In this document: positions 56,542-64,000 of the stretch, one piece after another | How the letters are laid out: every line of letters begins with the position of its first letter | Numbering within the stretch: the first letter of the stretch is position 1 | Source: Bacteroides sp. GM023 | Lineage (GTDB): Bacteria; Bacteroidota; Bacteroidia; Bacteroidales; Bacteroidaceae | Length of the DNA stretch: 64,000 nucleotides | Direction: 5' to 3' | NCBI RefSeq assembly: GCF_014750685.1 | Contig: NZ_JAAXGE010000004.1 | Location: 124,001 to 188,000 of the forward strand | Notes under the pieces: generated by a model | What the model saw: the letters and a program-made list of their open reading frames with translations, nothing else | What the model was told of the DNA's origin: nothing | Databases searched by the model: none | Translations under genes and position numbers: made by a program

Positions 56542-58491
56542 CTATTCTATATTGACAATACCTATATATCCGCCACCACGGCTCATTTGAATTGACAGTT
56601 TTTCTGTGTCATTTATTGTATATTGTTTGACTTGTGAATCTTTGGCCTGTTGGTCTGCATTTGTTCCATCATAATGAGCTTTGATTGATTTTCTCCCTTT
56701 TCCCATAAATGACAGGTCAACTTCTATATTTCGCGGCTTCGCTCCATTCATGACTCCAATATACCATGTCTTTTGATAACGTCGTGCGATGGCGATGTAT
56801 TCGCCAACTTCTCCTTTTAGAGGAATTGTTTCATCCCAAACAGTAGGAATCTGTTTAATGAACTCGAAACTCTCCGGATTTTCATCATATTTGGTCGGGC
56901 TGTCCGATACCATTTGTAGAGGGCTTTCATACACTACATACATTGCCAATTGATGAGTTCGGGTTCCCTGGCTCATCGGCTCATGCTGATTCTCATAAAA
57001 TGTTTCCGGATGTGCATTAAGCATAGCTCCGGGAGTATAATCCATTGGCCCTGCCCACATACGGAGATATGGGATGATTACATCATGCGTGACAGTAGCC
57101 CGTTTGCTCCATTTATTATATTCCAATCCGATTACACCTTCACGAGTCATCAGGTTCGGGTATTTACGTCGCATTCCCTCGTTAGGATACGAACCATGAA
57201 AATCCACTAGAAGTTTGTGTTGAGTAGCCTTGATGGCAACCTGCTCATAGAAATTGACCATCTTTGCATCATTACGATCCATAAAATCTATTTTGACACC
57301 TTTCACTCCCCATTTACTGAATTGTTCGAAGGCCGCGTCCATTTGTCTCATAACGTTTACCCATTTAGCCCATAATTGAACGCCTACATTTTTTTCAGCT
57401 GCATATTTACAGATGTAAGGTATGTCAACAGCAGGATTAAGAACCAGCAAGTCATTTCGGGCCGACCATCCTTCATCGATTAATATATATTCTATATGGT
57501 GTTTGGCGGCATAATCTATTAGGTAAAGATAAGTGTCGGTATTGATTCCACTCTTAAAGTTTACGTTATAGATATTACGGTCATTCCACCAGTCCCATAA
57601 AACTTTTCCGGGCTTAATCCAGGAATAATCGGCATTTTTGGCTTTCTCCTCAGATAGGAGATAAATCAGTTCGCTGTTCAGGATAGAAGGTGCATCATCA
57701 AAGATTCCTATCACACGCCATGGAAAAGCACGTTTGCCACAATATGGAATGATATAATCTTTTCGGGTGGAAGCATAAATCTTATTATCTCCGTCGGCAG
57801 GAACTTCCTGATCGGGATATAATGCAAATATTCCTTGAAAAGCATGTCCGGTGGGTTGCAGGTACATACCTGCATAATTATAAAGATTAGCTTCGGCAAG
57901 TAATACTTTGTACTTGTCTACTTCTATCATAACCGGCGCAACAGAAAAGCTGTCACGTGGCAGTTTACTAATAGGACTTATTGTATAATCCTGCTCAAAC
58001 CAATTTTGTAACTGGTCTGTCAGCAAAGTATAACTATTATAATCCTGATTAAAACAGAAGGATGCGATTTCATTCTGTACAGGCTTTTTGTGATCGGAAG
58101 TGCTCATAAAGCGGTAAGCTACTCCTTCATTATAGATTCTGAATTCTATTTTGTATCCTTTATAAGTTAGCTCAATTTGATTGTACTCATTGGATGCCTG
58201 TTTATATTTGCGGGGAACAATGAAGTCCACATTTTCGGAAATACTATGGCGTGTAATTTTCAGGCATTTCTTGTCAGTTCCCCAAATTTTGTCTCCTACA
58301 GTTAGCGATATAGGACTTGTGTCCAATATCATTGTTCCATGGCGGAAGACAGAATATGCTACCTGATTCTCAGTTTCAATAACTATCCGGTTACTGCCAT
58401 CAGGTGATGTTGCTTCAATGCTTTTACCTGATGCCGGGGATAGACAGCAAAGAAGAATGGTCAATAAAGCAATGATTGATTTTATATTCAT
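56542..58491 (-). CDS. GH97 glycosidase, retaining (alpha-galactosidase-like) type
   Basis: 649 residues with signal peptide (SPASG). N-terminal supersandwich (about 25-285), then barrel WDWWNDRNIYNVNF (about 299-312), ILIDEGW, and G-V-K-I-D402-F-M-D-R-N-D with nucleophile position Asp402; Glu451 (REGVIGLE) is the acid/base candidate. As with the GH97 at 30685, this is the retaining type, active on alpha-galactosides or beta-L-arabinopyranosides rather than alpha-glucosides. The two are clearly different proteins (about as similar as separate subfamily members). It is the last gene of the minus-strand operon, 2 bp after the transporter gene. Confidence 0.88.
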   Translation of the reverse strand: MNIKSIIALLTILLCCLSPASGKSIEATSPDGSNRIVIETENQVAYSVFRHGTMILDTSPISLTVGDKIWGTDKKCLKITRHSISENVDFIVPRKYKQASNEYNQIELTYKGYKIEFRIYNEGVAYRFMSTSDHKKPVQNEIASFCFNQDYNSYTLLTDQLQNWFEQDYTISPISKLPRDSFSVAPVMIEVDKYKVLLAEANLYNYAGMYLQPTGHAFQGIFALYPDQEVPADGDNKIYASTRKDYIIPYCGKRAFPWRVIGIFDDAPSILNSELIYLLSEEKAKNADYSWIKPGKVLWDWWNDRNIYNVNFKSGINTDTYLYLIDYAAKHHIEYILIDEGWSARNDLLVLNPAVDIPYICKYAAEKNVGVQLWAKWVNVMRQMDAAFEQFSKWGVKGVKIDFMDRNDAKMVNFYEQVAIKATQHKLLVDFHGSYPNEGMRRKYPNLMTREGVIGLEYNKWSKRATVTHDVIIPYLRMWAGPMDYTPGAMLNAHPETFYENQHEPMSQGTRTHQLAMYVVYESPLQMVSDSPTKYDENPESFEFIKQIPTVWDETIPLKGEVGEYIAIARRYQKTWYIGVMNGAKPRNIEVDLSFMGKGRKSIKAHYDGTNADQQAKDSQVKQYTINDTEKLSIQMSRGGGYIGIVNIE

Positions 58492-58493
58492 AA

Positions 58494-59498
58494 TTAATTT
58501 CCTCCTGATAAGACGATAAATGATAGTCCGATGATAAATAGGATGAACATTACTCCTAATAATCTATTCGTGGCTTTAGAGCTTCCAGTAAATTCTTTCC
58601 ATATAAAGACTCCCCACAGAGCGGCAATCATGGGAGCCCCTTGTCCAAGTGCATATGAAATGGCTGCTCCCGCCTTGCCGGCAGCAATATAGCTCAATGC
58701 AGTGCCCAATCCCCAAATGCATCCGCCAAGGATACCTACCAGGTGAGTCGTCGGCTTTCCTGCAAAATATTCTTTATAGCTGACTGGTACGCCAACAAAC
58801 GGACGCTTCATCACAATCGTGTTGAATACAAAGTTACTTAAGAAAATACCAATAGCGAAGATAAAGAAAGCAGTATAAGGAGTCGCCATTCCCGGAGTTG
58901 GAGACTCAAAATTGTTCAGATCCATAGCGGCAGCTACAAAGCGGTAGAAGAAAGACATCAATATACCGGCAATTGCTGCCAGAATTATTCCCTTTTTACT
59001 ACTGTTACTTCCTGATTTCTGATTTTTACCTGCTGCCACTCCATTGCATATAATGGCAATTACAATCAGCACTACACCCGTGAACAACCAAACTGGATCT
59101 CCTTTCGGACTACTGAAATAATTGATAAATACTCCTAATACCAGGGCAAGGCCTACACCCAAAGGAAAAGCGACAGCCATGCCTGCTATGGATACAGAAG
59201 CCGAAAGCAGAATATTGGAAGCATTGAAGATTATTCCTCCTATCAATGCGCTGACAACATTCTCAGTATTGACTTGTTGTATGTCTTCGATAAACCCTCT
59301 TCCGGCATTTCCAAAGCTACCTAGTGTAAATACAAGAAGAAGTGCGAAAAGCAGGATTCCAATAGTGTAATCCCAATAATAGAGTTCATACCTCCAACTT
59401 TTGCTTGCCAGTTTTTGGGTATTTCCCCAGGAACCCCAGCAAATCATTGTAATCAAACAAAAGATGATTGCTAATGTATAACTATTGACTATAAACAT
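58494..59498 (-). CDS. GRP-family sugar transporter (inner membrane)
   Basis: 334 residues, about ten hydrophobic membrane segments (10-25, 50-68, 84-104, 107-127, 139-158, 174-194, 206-225, 255-275, 279-299, 310-330). MICWGSWGNTQK near the N-terminus and GKAGAAISYALGQGAPMIAALWGVFIWKEF near the C-terminus are typical of the drug/metabolite-type glucose/ribose porter group. It would import a monosaccharide or nucleoside released in the periplasm. It is tightly packed in the operon between the nucleoside hydrolase (26 bp) and the GH97 (2 bp), which points to ribose or a sugar freed by those enzymes. Confidence 0.85.
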   Translation of the reverse strand: MFIVNSYTLAIIFCLITMICWGSWGNTQKLASKSWRYELYYWDYTIGILLFALLLVFTLGSFGNAGRGFIEDIQQVNTENVVSALIGGIIFNASNILLSASVSIAGMAVAFPLGVGLALVLGVFINYFSSPKGDPVWLFTGVVLIVIAIICNGVAAGKNQKSGSNSSKKGIILAAIAGILMSFFYRFVAAAMDLNNFESPTPGMATPYTAFFIFAIGIFLSNFVFNTIVMKRPFVGVPVSYKEYFAGKPTTHLVGILGGCIWGLGTALSYIAAGKAGAAISYALGQGAPMIAALWGVFIWKEFTGSSKATNRLLGVMFILFIIGLSFIVLSGGN

Positions 59499-59524
59499 AT
59501 TTATTCTTTTTTCAGGTTATATAT

Positions 59525-60550
59525 TTACTTATCTTTTCCAGTGACTTGACGGACAATAGCCCCTAGTGTAGTTTGAATATTCTTTTCACCTTGAATAGTC
59601 AGATATCTGTGCTTTCCATTTTCGGAAGGAGTAAAGAGACTGTGCCCGATGCTATCGAGAGTAATTGTCCCTTGCGGAGAGAGTCCGAAATGATTAGCCT
59701 CCGGTTCAATGGCATACAATACAGAAGTGAGATCCCAAGTTTGCCTGTCATAAGGCATTTTATCATAAATCTTGTAGGAGACACAAAGCGGATGCTTATA
59801 ACTTTCCGGAAAGTCGTTCAATATACTTTGATGTGGATAGAGCAGTTTGTTTCCTAATTCCCATCCACTGGCTACTACTGCGGTCGGCCATTCCTTAAAT
59901 ACTGTTTGGGCAGCATCCAAATCTTGTATCAGATTCCATTCCGGAAAATCGAACTCATTTCCATAAAGTCCTCCCATGACAGAGAGCATTTTTACTTTCT
60001 GGGCTACTAAAGATTTTCCATCTAATTCACTATACTCGTCAGCTTCAGATTTTAGTAAGCGCGCCAAATTGGTTTCAGGTCCTACAGCTATGAATATTAC
60101 CGAGCTATCTTGTTGTGAAGCGAGCAACTTACGTAATAGTTTATATCCTTCAGGCAAGTTGCTTTTGATACTTCTTTGCGGATGCAGTATTTTATTGCCT
60201 TCAATGATGGTGTCTAATGTTTGACGAAGATAACCGCCATCTTCGGGATTGGCTCCGTTGTAAGCATAACCTAACGGTATGTTGCCTTTGCCGTTGAGAC
60301 GGCAGTATCCGTCGATGTATTCAATTGAATAAGGATTTGACTTGCTGATAGTAATACCCAGTAAATCAATTTCTCCGGCTTTTTCATAATTGAATAACAT
60401 TTGCATGGCTAGCACATCATCAATATCATTACCCACATCTGTATCAAATATAACAGGTATAGGAGCTTTTGTATCTTTAGGCCCTGTACAGGACCCAAAG
60501 ATACAAACGGACAGAAATGCTACTGATGTGATATATTTTCGGATTTTCAT
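59525..60550 (-). CDS. Nucleoside hydrolase lipoprotein (inosine/uridine-preferring family)
   Basis: 341 residues, lipidated at Cys21 (IFGSC). The calcium-binding signature P-V-I-F-D36-T-D-V-G-N-D-I-D-D (about 32-45) is complete. Further family blocks: ISKSNPYSIEYIDGYCRLNG, IFIAVGPETNLARLL, VMGGLYGNEFDFPEWNLIQDLDAAQTVF, and RQTWDLTSVLYAIEP. The enzyme cleaves N-glycosidic bonds of nucleosides to base plus ribose. Being a lipoprotein, it acts in the periplasm or at the surface rather than in the cytoplasm, where the classical enzymes act; this suggests salvage of external nucleosides. It sits 26 bp before the sugar transporter. Confidence 0.9.
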   Translation of the reverse strand: MKIRKYITSVAFLSVCIFGSCTGPKDTKAPIPVIFDTDVGNDIDDVLAMQMLFNYEKAGEIDLLGITISKSNPYSIEYIDGYCRLNGKGNIPLGYAYNGANPEDGGYLRQTLDTIIEGNKILHPQRSIKSNLPEGYKLLRKLLASQQDSSVIFIAVGPETNLARLLKSEADEYSELDGKSLVAQKVKMLSVMGGLYGNEFDFPEWNLIQDLDAAQTVFKEWPTAVVASGWELGNKLLYPHQSILNDFPESYKHPLCVSYKIYDKMPYDRQTWDLTSVLYAIEPEANHFGLSPQGTITLDSIGHSLFTPSENGKHRYLTIQGEKNIQTTLGAIVRQVTGKDK

Positions 60551-60569
60551 TTTACTATTTATTATCAGG

Positions 60570-62171
60570 TTATTTAATTTGATATTTTAAAGATTTATCG
60601 CTTTGGATGTCAAAGAATGAATTTGGATCCAATCGAGCGTCATCAATAGGTTCATTGATACCGATATATCCCATCGGATGATATCCACCTTCGAAATAAT
60701 TCTCATTTGCAAACCGGAGTGACGGTTGCATTCCGGCAGGGTCGAGCACTGTTAGTGCCAGGATATATTTTCCTTTAGCTATTGATGCGTTTATAGGAAT
60801 ATTCTTTTGGACATGATAGGTTTCAGGTGCGGTCTGGTATGTGTTTTCATTCACCGACCAGTCGTCCCCAGGCATCCATTCGGATATATTCACATCTTCC
60901 AATATCTTTCCCCACACTTTTTGATGGCTTACCGGATCTAACAGAGCTATCTCTACAGGCCAATTATAATAGAATGGAGATGAACCGGTATTTACAACAC
61001 TGAAAGATACTGAAAGATTTTCTTGCCCTTTTATTTCTTTCGGATAAGTAAACTCGTTTATGACAAACCGATACCCCATTGCCTTTTGCAATATCTCTGC
61101 GTTCTTTTGGAATTCAGGATCGTTGAAATCAGCCCAGGTAATGCCGCCTAAATGGTTACAATGTAAATTACGAATCTGCTCCATTACATATTCTCTGGTA
61201 TCTTTATCAGCTACCACCTCTTCAAAAGACTTGAAGCGTGCCAAGTCCCCCCAATTCCAGGTTATTTCGCCTCCTATTGGCTGGGTTTTCCAACGATCAC
61301 CCAGTTTCTTCATTTCTTCATATCCTCTGACGATTTCCTGCGGTTGCGACCAGGAATCCCAGTAAATTCCAAATTCGTAGTCTTTAAACTCATAGGCATA
61401 GCGTACCATTACCTTCTTGTTTTTAAAAGCTTTGGCGAAGGCGTCACCCAGGATTTTCTCCATGCCTGGAATCCAGGTACGGTTTACTACATGGTCAGGC
61501 TCGTCATGAGGTGCCCAGTAAGTGGACAAGTCCGGGTCATGATGTTCACCCCATTCGCCGATGATACCCATTTCTACATAGGCTACTCGTGGGTCATTGT
61601 CCCATGCTTGCCCGAGCTTTTCGACTAACTTCTCTACACGCTCGGGGAATGAAGGGTCAAAGTACCCCCCGGTGATGGGGGTATTCTTGTCTTTCTCTTC
61701 TACGTAGGCCGCTACTGAGTTCGGTCTTTGTTTATATGGACCTTTCTCCTGCGCTATGCCTTTCGGCCAATGCCATCCGACTAAATCATCCGGATTATCC
61801 GGATTTTTAGGCTTTCCGCCATGCCAGGGTTCCAGCCATACAAGAAAGACCCGGGGGATTACTTTAACATTAATATCTTCCACTCCTTTCCAGCGATGGT
61901 TACTGTAAGCGATGATTTTGTCCACTCCGTCGTTTGGATCATCTTCTATCATATTCCATTGCATGTATTCTTTGGTAATAGAGCCATAAGGGTAGGGGTA
62001 TTCTTCTCTTACCCGGTCAATGCCGGGAGCAAAGAATTCTCTGAATCCTTTCATCGGATTCCTGAATGCATTTGGATACTCTTGATAAGAAACAGTAACG
62101 TTTTTCTCACTACAAGCAGTAATACTTCCAAATAGCAGCAGGAGCGATATATTTCTGATGATTGATTTCAT
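60570..62171 (-). CDS. DUF4832-type putative glycosidase lipoprotein (copy 2)
   Basis: 533 residues, lipidated at Cys20 (ITAC). The chain begins NPMKGFREFFAPG, then an apparent (beta/alpha)8 fold: YMQWNMIED, VIPRVFLVWLEPWHGG, DPRVAYVEMGIIGEWGEHHDP (E206 and E209 are candidate catalytic acids), VMVRYAYEFKDYEFGIYWDSW, QPIGGEITWNWG. The C-terminal 150 residues are a beta-sandwich (INEFTYPKEIKGQENLSVSF). I match it to the DUF4832/DUF4874 group from memory, often found in carbohydrate loci; the reaction is unknown. It is a tandem duplicate of the next gene, with a 12-bp gap. Confidence 0.72.
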   Translation of the reverse strand: MKSIIRNISLLLLFGSITACSEKNVTVSYQEYPNAFRNPMKGFREFFAPGIDRVREEYPYPYGSITKEYMQWNMIEDDPNDGVDKIIAYSNHRWKGVEDINVKVIPRVFLVWLEPWHGGKPKNPDNPDDLVGWHWPKGIAQEKGPYKQRPNSVAAYVEEKDKNTPITGGYFDPSFPERVEKLVEKLGQAWDNDPRVAYVEMGIIGEWGEHHDPDLSTYWAPHDEPDHVVNRTWIPGMEKILGDAFAKAFKNKKVMVRYAYEFKDYEFGIYWDSWSQPQEIVRGYEEMKKLGDRWKTQPIGGEITWNWGDLARFKSFEEVVADKDTREYVMEQIRNLHCNHLGGITWADFNDPEFQKNAEILQKAMGYRFVINEFTYPKEIKGQENLSVSFSVVNTGSSPFYYNWPVEIALLDPVSHQKVWGKILEDVNISEWMPGDDWSVNENTYQTAPETYHVQKNIPINASIAKGKYILALTVLDPAGMQPSLRFANENYFEGGYHPMGYIGINEPIDDARLDPNSFFDIQSDKSLKYQIK

Positions 62172-62183
62172 TAGAATAATCTA

Positions 62184-63806
62184 TTATTGAAGTTTGTATT
62201 TTAAAGTCTTGTCTTGTCTCATATCACTGAAACTGCTGACAGGAATCTCGAAATATATAGGCTCGGTGTTAATTCCAATGTGTCCCATCGGATGACGTCC
62301 GCCTTCGAAATAATTCTGAATGGCAAACCTTAATGAAGGCAGCATACCGGCAGGGTCTAATACTGCAATAGAAATGATATAGTCTCCTGTATCTATTTTC
62401 TTATCCAGAGTCAACTCTTCTTCGATATGGTTAATGGCGGCTGGCTGGGTATATACTTTCTGAGAGTTGTCCCAGTTGTCTCCCGGCATCCATTGTGAAG
62501 TCTTGGGTGTTTGCAGTGTTTTACTCCATACTACTTCTTGAGTCTGAGCATTCAGTAATGCTATTTCGACAGGCCAGTCATAGTAAAATGGTGAAGAGCC
62601 GGTATTAACTACATCAAACGAGATTTTGAACGGTTCATTCTGTTTGATATTTGTTGGATAGTTGAAGTTTGACAGAACAAACCGATATCCCATTGCTTTT
62701 TGCAATAATTCTGCGTTGGGTTCAAAAGTCGGGTCATTAAAATCTGCCCATGTGATGCCGCCCAAATGATTACAATGTAGATCACGAATTTGTTGGACAA
62801 CCAAATCCCGGGTCTTTTCATCAGCCACTACTTCCTCGAAAGAGTCGAATTTATAGAGACTTCCCCAGTTCCAGGTTATTTCTCCTCCTATCGGTTGAGT
62901 CTTCCAACGGTCGCCCAGTTTCTTCATTTCCTCGTATCCCCGTACCTTTTCTTCATCAATCGCCCATGAGTCCCAGTAGATACCGAATTCGTAGTCCTTG
63001 AATTCATAAGCATAGCGAACCATTACTTTCTTATTCTTGAAAGCAGATGTAAAGGCATCCCCTAATACTTTTTCGATTCCCGGCAACCAAGTGCGATTCT
63101 CTACATGGTTTGGTTGATCGTGAGGAGCCCATACGGTAGTGATATCCGGATCATGATGCTCTCCGAATTCACCGATAATTCCCATTTCTACATAAGCTAC
63201 ACGTGGATCATTGTCCCATGCTTGTCCTGCCTTTTCTACAAGTTTCTTTACTCTTTCCTGAAAAGTCGGATGGCAATAGCCCCCTATAATAGGGGCATTG
63301 AGATTATCTTCATCATAGGTTTCTCCCGGAATGTCACTGGGCCAGTGCCATCCATTGAGGTCATCCGGATTATCTGTATAAGTGTTTTTGGCATATCCGC
63401 CGTGCCAAGGTTCCATCCATACAATATAAATACGCGGGATTACCTTGACGTTCATGTCTTCCACTCCTTTCCATCTATGGTTACTATAAGCTATTATCTT
63501 ATCAATCCCATCATTCGCATTATCTTCGAGCATATTCCATTGCATATACTCTTTGATAATAGAACCGTAAGGGTAAGGATATTCGTCTCTTACTTTATCA
63601 TATCCCGGACCGAAAAATTCTCGAAGCCCTTTCATGGGGTTACGGAGAGCATATAAACATTCCGCTGGATTTACCGTAACCCTACCGTCTTTAACTTCTA
63701 TAGTGCCTCCTCCTTCGATAGGAGGAAGTATGCCATGGTCTTCTTCTTTGCATGAGTACAGGAAAACACTGATTATGAGTCCTGCGATAAAGATAAATGT
63801 TTTCAT
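62184..63806 (-). CDS. DUF4832-type putative glycosidase lipoprotein (copy 1)
   Basis: 540 residues, lipidated at Cys19 (LYSC). Same fold and conserved blocks as copy 2 (long identical runs such as WKGVED, KVIPR, GQAWDNDPR and VAYVEMGIIGE). The candidate catalytic region reads GIIGEFGEHHDP (E213, E216). The N-terminus carries an extra acidic/Gly-rich linker (about 22-50) that copy 2 lacks, so copy 1 may reach further from the membrane. It follows the susD gene by 17 bp and begins the enzyme part of the operon. Confidence 0.72.
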   Translation of the reverse strand: MKTFIFIAGLIISVFLYSCKEEDHGILPPIEGGGTIEVKDGRVTVNPAECLYALRNPMKGLREFFGPGYDKVRDEYPYPYGSIIKEYMQWNMLEDNANDGIDKIIAYSNHRWKGVEDMNVKVIPRIYIVWMEPWHGGYAKNTYTDNPDDLNGWHWPSDIPGETYDEDNLNAPIIGGYCHPTFQERVKKLVEKAGQAWDNDPRVAYVEMGIIGEFGEHHDPDITTVWAPHDQPNHVENRTWLPGIEKVLGDAFTSAFKNKKVMVRYAYEFKDYEFGIYWDSWAIDEEKVRGYEEMKKLGDRWKTQPIGGEITWNWGSLYKFDSFEEVVADEKTRDLVVQQIRDLHCNHLGGITWADFNDPTFEPNAELLQKAMGYRFVLSNFNYPTNIKQNEPFKISFDVVNTGSSPFYYDWPVEIALLNAQTQEVVWSKTLQTPKTSQWMPGDNWDNSQKVYTQPAAINHIEEELTLDKKIDTGDYIISIAVLDPAGMLPSLRFAIQNYFEGGRHPMGHIGINTEPIYFEIPVSSFSDMRQDKTLKYKLQ

Positions 63807-63823
63807 ATAATTAATGATTTATG

Positions 63824-64000
63824 TTAATATCCTTCGTTGTTTTCAGTGATTGCATCGTTTGCGTCAATAGCAGCTTGTGGAATTGGATACAATACATGAT
63901 AAGGTTGGATAGTGACTCCGGCGTGGTCTTTCATGCATTCTGCAAGTTTGCCGAACCGAATTAAATCCCAACGACGCATATGTTCACAACAGAACTCATG
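63824..64000 (-). CDS. SusD/RagB-family lipoprotein, C-terminal 58 residues only
   Basis: Reading the minus strand in from the right edge gives HEFCCEHMRRWDLIRFG ... YHVLYPIPQAAIDAND and ending ENNEGY before a TAA at 63824-63826. The R-R-W-D-L-I-R-F-G and L-Y-P-I-P blocks are the hallmark C-terminus of SusD-family proteins (the family usually ends with such a segment plus N-rich tail). The rest of the gene, and presumably a SusC partner, is outside the window to the right. It is 17 bp upstream of the first DUF4832-type gene, in the same operon. Confidence 0.85.
   Translation of the reverse strand, partial: HEFCCEHMRRWDLIRFGKLAECMKDHAGVTIQPYHVLYPIPQAAIDANDAITENNEGY

Overview
The window looks like chromosomal DNA of a gut Bacteroides (sensu stricto, B. 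thetaiotaomicron/B. ovatus type). The grounds are several SusC/SusD pairs, abundant lipoprotein signal peptides on glycan-active proteins, a hybrid two-component regulator, promoters with the Bacteroidota -7 element TAnnTTTG, and weak Shine-Dalgarno sites. Nothing points to a phage, an insertion sequence or a CRISPR array.

Region 1 (1-32.7 kb, all + strand) is one large polysaccharide utilisation locus (PUL) that continues off the left edge. It encodes two GH29 fucosidases, a SusC/SusD pair, two DUF1735-type surface glycan-binding lipoproteins, GH2 (two), GH36, GH115, GH3 and GH97 glycosidases, and, unusually, four secreted HExxH metalloprotease-like proteins from two families. Three promoters inside it (before the first GH29, the second GH2 and the GH3) share one architecture: two 12-bp half-sites with a 21-bp period, then a -7 box at a fixed distance. 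This suggests one regulator, not in the window. Fucose, alpha- and beta-galactose and alpha-glucuronate removal together with proteases suggests a fucosylated acidic glycoprotein (plant proteoglycan-like) substrate; this is inference.

Region 2 (32.8-41.9 kb) is a housekeeping island: a minus-strand TPR protein / outer-membrane barrel / DJ-1-like cluster, a Nudix hydrolase, and ahpC-ahpF for peroxide defence behind a clear promoter.

Region 3 (42.0-54.4 kb) is a small second PUL: a GH16-like secreted protein, a hybrid two-component system (HTCS), and a divergent operon of SusC, SusD, a BACON + double GH16-like lipoprotein and a GH18 lipoprotein.

Region 4 (54.5-64 kb) has a two-enzyme fusion (endonuclease/exonuclease/phosphatase plus metallophosphoesterase), then a convergent minus-strand operon entering from the right edge: SusD (C-terminus only), two tandem DUF4832-type lipoproteins, a nucleoside hydrolase lipoprotein, a GRP-family sugar transporter and a GH97. 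Its order susD - glycosidase-like - nucleoside hydrolase - transporter resembles the ribose/nucleoside-scavenging rus locus of B. thetaiotaomicron, here with a duplicated glycosidase-like gene and an added GH97.
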